64,000 bases of DNA from JAGQPD01 sp020426865. GTDB taxonomy: Bacteria; Planctomycetota; Planctomycetia; Pirellulales; Pirellulaceae. Below the pieces are notes generated by a model. It saw nothing but the letters and a program-made list of their open reading frames with translations, did no database searches and had not been told where the DNA came from. The stretch's first letter is position 1. Every line of letters begins with the position of its first letter. The stretch lies in contig JAWKTN010000001.1 of assembly GCA_041399065.1 (NCBI GenBank), positions 1,116,001 to 1,180,000 on the forward strand. Reading direction: 5' to 3'. Below, in pieces: positions 36,432-43,579 of the stretch. The translations under genes were made by a program, and so were the position numbers.

Positions 36432-36878
36432 TTATACGCTCCAATGATTCTCGCATCACACGACAAAACCCCCAGAATATAACGGCAGGAGGGTTGTTTC
36501 AAGATCAGTTTCAAACATTCCCGCACCCCCGCACCCCTGGCGTGCTGCCACAATATCTGTGGCGGCAATTCCGAATTGTCCGTCACTTCTGCTAGGCCAA
36601 CGTCTGCGCCGCGAATGCGTCCAGGATCCCAAAACCTGACTCGCGGCTACCAGCTTTTTGGACGCTGATTCGCTGCATCTCCCTTTGCCTCGGTGCCCCG
36701 CACAGCGGCCTGATTGATGGCTTTCTACCTCGGGCGATCGGCTGGGCAAGCAGAGAATCGGCTCCCGCTTAAGGTCTCCCCCAATTTTCCGCTTGCCCAT
36801 CCGCCCTATGCCCGACGTTTTGGCTCGCCATCAGGCCGCAAGTGGTTTGCAGCCCTCAACACAAAAGGAGATTGACTT
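36432..36878. other. Non-coding gap before the plasmid-core genes
   Basis: About 450 bases with no supported gene; a minus-strand frame at 36456-36800 has no motif or ribosome-binding site. The following gene has AAAAGGAG upstream. Confidence 0.35.
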
Positions 36879-37079
36879 ATGTCCGAGTCAAACAAAGCCT
36901 CAAAACCCACGCGCACCGCCTACGTGGTCCGAGAATCAACCAACGGTGGCAAGAGCTACTGGAATCGCATCGGCAGTGCCTGGAAGCACAAAGACGGCGA
37001 CGGTTTCAACATCCAGCTTGAGTGCATTCCACTAGATGGTCGCATCACGCTTCGCCTCAATGACGACAAGCAAAACTAA
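36879..37079 (+). CDS. Small conserved plasmid-type protein
   Basis: 66 residues with AAAAGGAG before ATG 36879. The pattern TAYVVRESTNGGKSYWNRIG, SAWKHKDGDGFNIQLE, PLDGRITLRL is the kind of short beta-rich protein often encoded on plasmids and conjugative elements; function is unknown. It precedes the orphan methyltransferase and may be co-transcribed with it. Confidence 0.7.
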   Translation: MSESNKASKPTRTAYVVRESTNGGKSYWNRIGSAWKHKDGDGFNIQLECIPLDGRITLRLNDDKQN

Positions 37080-37098
37080 CTAACCACCAATCAACCAA

Positions 37099-37120
37099 CC
37101 GGGCGGCCATGGTCGCCCGG
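37099..37120 (+). promoter_or_regulatory. Near-palindromic hairpin before the methyltransferase
   Basis: CCGGGCG (37099-37105) and CGCCCGG (37114-37120) form a 7-bp stem around a central CCATGG. It sits three bases before the ribosome-binding site GAAAGGAG. It has no T-run, so it is more likely a translational or transcript-stability element than a rho-independent terminator. Confidence 0.6.
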
Positions 37121-37135
37121 TGAAAGGAGACCACT

Positions 37136-37873
37136 ATGTTTGCATCCCTACCATTCGACCCAACGATTAATCCCGCCTTCGCGGCCATCACTGACGACCA
37201 ACCCGTCTATGCGAGTTTTCCGCGCGCCCCGCTCAATGCAAGTCCGGTGCCGCACCTTACCAGCCTTTACCACAATGCCGAAGTTGGCCACTACGGTGAA
37301 CGTAGCTATCCTGGCAATTGCGGAGGTCATTTGATTAACGACTTGCTGCGTTTTTTCCAACCGCAATCGGTCTTCGACCCGATGACAGGTTCCGGTACCT
37401 GCCGCGACGTGTGCAAGGAATTGGAGATTGCCTGTCATTCGACCGACCTCAAACGCCGCTTCGATGCCACCAATGCCGAGCATTTTGAGCCGCTCGGACA
37501 ATTCGATTTCATCTGGGCACATCCGCCCTACTGGCGGCAGAAGATTTACAGCAATTCACCCAATGACCTCTCGCGGTGCCAAACGCTCGGGGAGTTCCTC
37601 ACACGCTACGCTGCCTTTATCGATAATTGTGTCAGTATCCTGGCACCTGGCGGAAAACTCGCCATCTTGATGGGCGACTACTGCGACCGCAAGGCAGGTT
37701 TCGTGCCGCTGACCTATCACACCAAACAACTTGCTTTCGCCAGCGGGCTGCGGCAAGCCTGCACCGACATCATCCGATTTAGCCACGGAACCAGCAGCTC
37801 GAAAAAGGTCTATCGGTCTTCCTTCATTCCAGGATTTCATGACGTTTGCATGGTGTTTGAAAAACCAGCTTGA
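37136..37873 (+). CDS. Orphan DNA methyltransferase (N4/N6-type)
   Basis: 245 residues. Motif I is FDPMTGSGTCRDVCKEL (SAM binding) and motif IV is WAHPPYWR, like the SPPYW of N4-cytosine or adenine methyltransferases. No restriction endonuclease is adjacent, so it is an orphan enzyme, perhaps protecting the element from host restriction. GAAAGGAG precedes ATG 37136. A C-terminal EKPA is usual length for a compact methyltransferase. Target sequence cannot be read. Confidence 0.8.
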   Translation: MFASLPFDPTINPAFAAITDDQPVYASFPRAPLNASPVPHLTSLYHNAEVGHYGERSYPGNCGGHLINDLLRFFQPQSVFDPMTGSGTCRDVCKELEIACHSTDLKRRFDATNAEHFEPLGQFDFIWAHPPYWRQKIYSNSPNDLSRCQTLGEFLTRYAAFIDNCVSILAPGGKLAILMGDYCDRKAGFVPLTYHTKQLAFASGLRQACTDIIRFSHGTSSSKKVYRSSFIPGFHDVCMVFEKPA

Positions 37874-37912
37874 GCGGCCTTGTATTGACGCCGGCATGCT
37901 TCGCGTAAGCGA

Positions 37913-38959
37913 CTACGCGGGCATGCCTCGTTTTTCGTACCATTTTCGGCAAAATCCAAGAAATGCCGCATCAGGAAAGCGTGGCGGCTCGCTCATCCAC
38001 GTTCGCCATTCCTGCTCAAGCAGGTAAATATCCCAACCGGGCGCAATTGCCTTCGCTTCTTCCAGTGTTTCTGGTCGCAAGAGAATGCTGATGTTCTCAT
38101 CGCTTTGCTCAATTTCCATCGTGCCCCGATTAGTAAATACCACCATGTCGTCGTCATCCAGTCGCACGGCATAATCGGGCATATGGCCAAACTCCTGGTC
38201 CATCTCGACGATATTGCCAATCAGCCGCCGAAACTCCCTGAGTGTCGAGGCCGAGCCACATTTAGTTTGCAGCAGTGCGAGCGAGATCTTCCATTCGGAC
38301 TTGCGTCCGCAATGCTTGCGAGCAATCTCATAGACGCGGCGTTCCAGCGGCTTGCGAAGACGAAAATAATCGCGGTGCAGCGTCAGCACCTCGCTTTTCT
38401 GGATCGCGTTAAACACCCAGTCAGAAAGCTTGATTTCAACATCCTGCATCCTGCCATCGCGTGTTTCCCGGACAATCTTGGCCCGCTCGATTAATCCGAA
38501 CGTCTCAAATTCCTCGATGCCGCCAGTGACAATATTGGTGTCAATGCGGGTGCCGGAAAGCCGCTTAAACGCATCTTTCAGTCCGTCATAGCCTTGACCG
38601 TTGGTCATGCGATTGGTCGATTTTAACAAATCATGGGCCTTGAACCGCACCGTTTGCGAAACCGGCTTGCCCTCATTGAGCGCCTTCATCAATTTGCTGA
38701 TGCAATAGATGAGTATGTCGCGATCGTGCACCGTCGCCAAACCCTCCATCGCCGGTTTGATTTCGATGTATTTGTCGCCATGCTCGTAGCGTTTCGTGCG
38801 GTGATCCGGCTTCGTGCTTAGCGAGAAGATGGGGTGCTCCATACTGGCGACGTCACCCTTGGGAGCCGCATCCAGCACATCACACACAAAGAAATCCTCT
38901 TGCTGCCGCCGATCCGGCAGTAGAGGTGAGCGAGATTGTGCAACGAGTGACATGGTCAC
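37913..38959 (-). CDS. repA: Plasmid replication initiator, RepA (RPA) family
   Basis: 348 residues from GTG 38959 with AAAGGA upstream. The pattern FFVCDVLDAAPKGDVASMEH, MEHPIFSLSTKPDHRTKRYE, HDRDILIYCISKLMKALNEG, RVYEIARKHCG fits the replication initiator RepA proteins of broad-host plasmids, which bind iterons and open the origin. An iteron array lies directly upstream (38978-39181), so origin and initiator are both present. This is the strongest sign that the element can replicate after excision. Confidence 0.9.
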   Translation of the reverse strand: MTMSLVAQSRSPLLPDRRQQEDFFVCDVLDAAPKGDVASMEHPIFSLSTKPDHRTKRYEHGDKYIEIKPAMEGLATVHDRDILIYCISKLMKALNEGKPVSQTVRFKAHDLLKSTNRMTNGQGYDGLKDAFKRLSGTRIDTNIVTGGIEEFETFGLIERAKIVRETRDGRMQDVEIKLSDWVFNAIQKSEVLTLHRDYFRLRKPLERRVYEIARKHCGRKSEWKISLALLQTKCGSASTLREFRRLIGNIVEMDQEFGHMPDYAVRLDDDDMVVFTNRGTMEIEQSDENISILLRPETLEEAKAIAPGWDIYLLEQEWRTWMSEPPRFPDAAFLGFCRKWYEKRGMPA

Positions 38960-38977
38960 GTAAACATCCTTTCGTGA

Positions 38978-39181
38978 TTCGATATTTCACACACAAACTA
39001 AGGCCTATTCGATATTTCACCCACGGTCAAGCAATTTCGATATTTCACCCACGGTCAAGCAATTTCGATATTTCACCCACAGCTTCAGGCAACGGCAAAT
39101 CAGAAACCAGGTCCGCCCAGTTCGATATTTCACACACGCTTCTTCGATGGTTTACACACGTTTCTTCGATGGTTTACACAC
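38978..39181 (+). repeat. Iteron array, probable replication origin
   Basis: Five copies of TTCGATATTTCACMCAC start at 38978, 39008, 39036, 39064 and 39121. Two variants, TTCGATGGTTTACACAC, start at 39143 and 39165. Spacings are 30, 28 and 28 bp, then 57 (about two units) and 22 bp. The array is the expected RepA binding site, lies between repA and parA, and may also let RepA repress its own promoter. Confidence 0.88.
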
Positions 39182-39381
39182 ACCCCCCTCCCAACTTTGC
39201 TTTCATTTGCAACCGCTTGGACAGCATTGTCCCCAACGTAACACTCTATTTAACACCTATTTAACACTCTCCTGCGGGTGAAAAGAAGAAAGAGCAGGGG
39301 AGGGCGGAAGTGTCAGAATAGCTTTGACTTTTCAGTATTATCGTGTCACTTTGGCCGCGGCAACCAAGCAATGGAGCGTAT

Positions 39382-40251
39382 GTGGCAGTCGTAATCAGCC
39401 CGGTCAACCGAAAAGGAGGCGTGGGCAAAAGTTCATCTGTATACCACTTAAGTGGTTACTTTGCTTCGAAGGGCTTTCGTGTCCTTTGTATCGACAACGA
39501 GCCGCAGCACTCCCTTACCAACGGATTCCTGGGCCGAGAAGCCGCCGAGGCACTCAGCCCCAAGCTCACCACCGCTGCCCTGTTCGATAGGAAGCTGCCA
39601 ATCGATGCCAATCAGCTGGTCATTGATACCGCCTTCGACAATATCAAACTTGTCGCTGGCAGCAACGCTCTAGACCAATTCAACTCCCCGCCCGACAAAG
39701 AGCCGCTTGAAACGCAGCTGGTCGTCAAACGCTTCGTCGATAAAGTCCGGGACCGTTTTGACATCGTGCTTATCGATAACCCCCCCAATCTGCAGATGTG
39801 CAGCTATTCGTCACTGGCCGCCTCAAATTTCACCTATTGCATCACCATGCCGCAGGAATTCGACGTGCAGGGGTTGGTTCCCGTGCAGCAAGCCATTGAT
39901 ACCGTGCTTAGAACCACGAATCCAAGCTTACGTTTCGCCGGTTATGTGCTCAATATGGTCAAAGACCGGCGCGCCCTGCACCGGGCCTATGAAGAGCTAC
40001 TACGGCAAACCTACGGACGAAAGGTCTTCTCCGTGACCTTGCCTGACTGGAATGACTATGCCGAGGCTCTGACCGTTCGCAAGCCTATTTCCTTCTTTCG
40101 CCCCAGTTCGGAAGCCTCCATCCGCTTGTCGGCACTGGCCAAAGAACTGATTGATCGCATCAGCGAACTCAATCGTAAACCCCCCGAATTTCAACGTGCG
40201 GCATTTCGCACGACCGCAATCAAACAACCGGCAAGCATGGAGATGGCGTGA
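39382..40251 (+). CDS. parA: ParA-type partition ATPase
   Basis: 289 residues from GTG 39382; GTG 39343 is an alternative. The deviant Walker A is RKGGVGKSSSVYHL, switch motif FDIVLIDNPPNLQM, typical of ParA/Soj plasmid ATPases. It assembles on nucleoid DNA and moves ParB-bound plasmid copies. The stop overlaps the parB start (GTGAGC), giving a parAB operon next to the iterons. Confidence 0.92.
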   Translation: MAVVISPVNRKGGVGKSSSVYHLSGYFASKGFRVLCIDNEPQHSLTNGFLGREAAEALSPKLTTAALFDRKLPIDANQLVIDTAFDNIKLVAGSNALDQFNSPPDKEPLETQLVVKRFVDKVRDRFDIVLIDNPPNLQMCSYSSLAASNFTYCITMPQEFDVQGLVPVQQAIDTVLRTTNPSLRFAGYVLNMVKDRRALHRAYEELLRQTYGRKVFSVTLPDWNDYAEALTVRKPISFFRPSSEASIRLSALAKELIDRISELNRKPPEFQRAAFRTTAIKQPASMEMA

Positions 40252-41141
40252 GCAAAGGCAAGCAAGCACGAATGATAAGCAAGCTCGGCATGCAAATGGC
40301 CGAATCCGCTGGCGGCAACATGGACGTGGATGACCGGTTTGCCGGGTTCATTCCAAGTGGCAGTGCCATGGGCGAAATCGAGCTGACCCGCATCATGGAA
40401 GATCCCGACCAGCCACGTAAGAGTTTTGACGAGGAGGCTCTGAAGGGATTGGCGGAGAACATCCGCGCCCATGGCGTCCAGCAGCCCATCCAGCTTCGCT
40501 GGAGTGAGCCGCACAACAAATGGCTTATCGTCTACGGCCACCGACGCTATCGCGCCTCGCAGCTCGCCGGGCTCAAGATTATTCCCTGTAGCTTCATCGA
40601 TGATGGCGTCGATGAATCCACCATCCGCGTCCGCCAGCTAGTGGAGAATTGTCAGCGGGAGGACCTGGCCCCCATTGAAATGGCCCGAGGCATCGAAACA
40701 CTTGCGGAGCTGACGGGCTGGAGTAACCGCAAAATGGGCGAAGAATTGGGTCTGAATCATACCACGATCGGTCGCTATCGCAGCCTGCTCAAGCTACCGG
40801 GTGAGGTGCAAAAGCTAGTGCAGGACGGCGAGCTGGCCCCTTCGGTAGCCGCCGAGATTCAAAAGATCAAAGAACCGGCCATGCAAACGCAGTTGGGAAG
40901 AGAAGTTTCCTCCGCGAAACTGAATCGCAGCCAGGCTATCGAACGCGTTACCGCCGCACAAGCGGGCAAACCCGAAAAACCTTGGATCGATTCTCGTGCC
41001 GGAAAACAAAAGCCAACCGAGCTTTTAAGCCAGACCATCAACGTGGCCGTCTACCGCAATCCGAATGCCAGCGATTGGAGAATCAAGCAAGAGCTGCTGG
41101 CCATCATTGATCAAATCGATACCGAGAAGGTGGAAACTTAA
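40248..41141 (+). CDS. parB: ParB-type partition protein
   Basis: 297 residues overlapping parA by four bases. ParB/Srx CTPase boxes read LAENIRAHGVQQPIQLRW and YGHRRYRASQLAGLKIIP; the helix-turn-helix is MGEELGLNHTTIGRYRSLL; the C-terminus is a dimerisation helix. It should bind a parS site near the origin, which I cannot locate, and load CTP-clamped ParB on flanking DNA. Confidence 0.92.
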   Translation: MSKGKQARMISKLGMQMAESAGGNMDVDDRFAGFIPSGSAMGEIELTRIMEDPDQPRKSFDEEALKGLAENIRAHGVQQPIQLRWSEPHNKWLIVYGHRRYRASQLAGLKIIPCSFIDDGVDESTIRVRQLVENCQREDLAPIEMARGIETLAELTGWSNRKMGEELGLNHTTIGRYRSLLKLPGEVQKLVQDGELAPSVAAEIQKIKEPAMQTQLGREVSSAKLNRSQAIERVTAAQAGKPEKPWIDSRAGKQKPTELLSQTINVAVYRNPNASDWRIKQELLAIIDQIDTEKVET

Positions 41142-41362
41142 GCTCCGGTCTTTTCGTCTGGAACTTGTCATCCGCTTCGAGCTCCATTTTCAACCCCGTA
41201 CGCTTTATGGGAACGTTTAGCAACAAGCAATGAATTCGGCCGACCTCACGAATCAGCGGCAAAGGTGCCGAATAGCCTCACTTGCAACTACAGTCGGTCC
41301 TGATTAGGCTCCAGTTAGTCCAGATTTCACCGATGACGCTTGCCAGGAATCCGTCTGTCAGA

Positions 41363-43072
41363 ATGACCGTACCAGACATTGCGATAAAAGTCTCAAACTT
41401 CAAGTGTTTTGGCGAAGTTCCGCAAGGGTTTGACGCCTTTAAGCTCTTTAACATACTCATCGGTCGCAATAACAGCGGGAAGTCGGCCCTGCTCGACATT
41501 TTCCCGAATCTTGTTTCCGATAAACCCGAATTCGAGCTTCACCTGCATCGTAGCGGCCGCCCTCCAGAGCTAATCGCTTGCACCCCCCTACGCCGACAAT
41601 CGCTGTATGAACGATTCCGTGACGCACCGCCCTTGCGCGGCGTCCCATACCAAATTCCTCAGCTAATTGACGAACTTGATGGTGGCAGATTTACGTGGCG
41701 TATGCATGGCCCTCGTGATACTGATTCGCTTGGACTTGAGCTGAGGGACAAAATCGTTGAAGCTCGTATCTCGGGAAATAAGGAATTGCTTGCTCACTTG
41801 CGGAAAGGCGTCACAAACCCGTTTCATCGATGGAAATTCTATCGAATCGCTGCTGAACGTGACATCGTCCCCGAACTGTGCGGTGAAGGTGACATCCAGA
41901 TCAAAGGAAATGGGCGAGGAGTAACTGACGCAATTCAGCGATTCATCAATGATTCGCATCTTCCCAGCGAACTTGTTATCGATAAGATGCTATCATCGTT
42001 GAATGAGATTTTTGGGCCCGATGCCACTTTCAAGGAAATCATCTGCCAGCGTGATCAATCAACGAAATGCTGGGAAATATTCTTGAATGAGGCTACTAAG
42101 GGGCGAATCCGGCTATCGCAATCCGGGAGTGGCTTGAAAACTGTCATTCTTGTCCTGGCTCAGTTGATTCTTGACGTGCACGGAAGGTCCGATCTCTCAA
42201 ATGTCATTTTCGCTTTCGAAGAGCTCGAAAACAACATTCACCCAGCTTTGCTACGTCGATTGCTGGGTTACCTATTGACGTTTGCCCGTGAGAAAGACGC
42301 CATGATGCTGCTCACGACTCACTCGAATGTGGCAATCGATTTTGTCGCGAAAAAAGAGGACGCTCAACTCGTACACGTAATGCATGACAAAGGGGTGTCT
42401 GTGTGTCGAACCGTGTCTACTTACGCACACAATAGTTTCATTCTAGATGATTTAGACATCCGAGCCAGTGATATCCTACAAAGCAATTGCATCATCTGGG
42501 TTGAGGGCCCATCTGACCGCGTGTACATAAATCGGTGGTTAGAGATTTTTGCGGAAGGGCGCCTTCGGGAGGGCCTGCATTATCAGTGTGTTTTTTACGG
42601 CGGTCGGTTGCTTTCGCATCTAACAGCTGCCCCACCGGAGACTCTGGAAGAGTACATCTGTCTATTGCGTGCGAATCGTCGGGTTTGTCTCGTAATGGAT
42701 AGCGACAGGCAAAAACGCGACTCCGCGCTAAACAGCACCAAGCTACGTCTTCAGAAGGAAGTGGAGGATTCGGGCGGATTGGTGTGGATTACCGGAGGAA
42801 GGGAAATCGAAAACTACGTTCATGCGGATGTCGTTGCGCGGACACTGTCAATTGAAAATTCAAAACAGGTCACACGATATCAGAAGTTCTCCAACTACCT
42901 TAACGCTCAGAAGAAAAAGGAAGGAGATCGGTTTGATCGAAACAAGCATGAGTATTCGGTCAGATTCACGCGTGAAATGTCCGGTGAGGATTGTCTTGGA
43001 GTGCTTGACCTAACCGCACGTCTGCAGGAACTCAGTGCTCAGATTATAAGTTGGAACGACATCCGTGCGTAG
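41363..43072 (+). CDS. OLD-family ATPase-TOPRIM nuclease
   Basis: 569 residues. ABC-type ATP loop LIGRNNSGKSALLDI near residue 33, signature-like RIRLSQSGSGLKTVILVLAQ and Walker B VIFAFEELENNIHP, then a TOPRIM domain from about 376 (CIIWVEGPSDRVYINRWLEI, RVCLVMDSDRQKRDS). This is the OLD class 1 plan: an ATP-powered nuclease of phage or anti-phage function. No GajB-like helicase follows it, so it is probably a class 1 enzyme acting alone. ATG 41363 is preferred; the frame opens at 41282. Confidence 0.85.
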   Translation: MTVPDIAIKVSNFKCFGEVPQGFDAFKLFNILIGRNNSGKSALLDIFPNLVSDKPEFELHLHRSGRPPELIACTPLRRQSLYERFRDAPPLRGVPYQIPQLIDELDGGRFTWRMHGPRDTDSLGLELRDKIVEARISGNKELLAHLRKGVTNPFHRWKFYRIAAERDIVPELCGEGDIQIKGNGRGVTDAIQRFINDSHLPSELVIDKMLSSLNEIFGPDATFKEIICQRDQSTKCWEIFLNEATKGRIRLSQSGSGLKTVILVLAQLILDVHGRSDLSNVIFAFEELENNIHPALLRRLLGYLLTFAREKDAMMLLTTHSNVAIDFVAKKEDAQLVHVMHDKGVSVCRTVSTYAHNSFILDDLDIRASDILQSNCIIWVEGPSDRVYINRWLEIFAEGRLREGLHYQCVFYGGRLLSHLTAAPPETLEEYICLLRANRRVCLVMDSDRQKRDSALNSTKLRLQKEVEDSGGLVWITGGREIENYVHADVVARTLSIENSKQVTRYQKFSNYLNAQKKKEGDRFDRNKHEYSVRFTREMSGEDCLGVLDLTARLQELSAQIISWNDIRA

Positions 43073-43091
43073 TTCCATCTGTCGCGTGCAT

Positions 43092-43577
43092 TCACGCCGT
43101 CGCCGGATCGTCAAAAAATGCATCCCACGGGCATTCCTCTCCCCACCTCCGTTTGGCAATGCAAATATCAAACACGTTTTTGTCGGCGTAATTGCGGTTT
43201 CGCTCGACAATTGGGGCTCGCGTCTCATTAATCGCCTCGACCCATTCAATCGTGTGTTTGGCCAAACCGCGAGCGAGCTCGCCAATATTTTGGCCACGAA
43301 AAATCACGAACAGCACCGACTCCTCGATATACTTGGCAATCACCGTATCGCCACCATGCCAAACGCCTTTTTGGTCGGAATACGCAATCGAGCGACTATT
43401 GCCATTTTCAAAAATCAGCACTACCTCAGCTGAGGGTAATCGGCTCAGTTTCCAGGGACGGAAAAGCCGCTCGTCATCATCGTCGGCGTGTGAGGGAGTG
43501 AAATCATGTACGCCAGAAACCCGCTCAAGCATGCTGGTGCTCTTGCGAATGGTCGATGCCGATTGGCTTAGTGTCAT
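43092..43577 (-). CDS. Unrecognised protein in relaxase operon
   Basis: 161 residues, starting two bases after the relaxase stop on the same strand, so almost certainly co-transcribed. It has a beta-rich middle (AEVVLIFENGNSRSIAYSDQ, ESVLFVIFRGQNIG) and a helical C-terminal part (LARGLAKHTIEWVEAINETR). No family is recognised. It may aid DNA transfer or mobilisation. Confidence 0.6.
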   Translation of the reverse strand: MTLSQSASTIRKSTSMLERVSGVHDFTPSHADDDDERLFRPWKLSRLPSAEVVLIFENGNSRSIAYSDQKGVWHGGDTVIAKYIEESVLFVIFRGQNIGELARGLAKHTIEWVEAINETRAPIVERNRNYADKNVFDICIAKRRWGEECPWDAFFDDPATA

Positions 43578-43579
43578 GG

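Noticed and set aside
36456..36800. Minus-strand open frame before the small plasmid gene
   Set aside because: No ribosome-binding site, no motif, and codon use unlike a coding region; treated as non-coding.
38978..39181. Possible CRISPR array
   Set aside because: The repeat unit is 17 bp with irregular 5-13 bp gaps and no spacers of equal length; it fits plasmid iterons next to a RepA gene.
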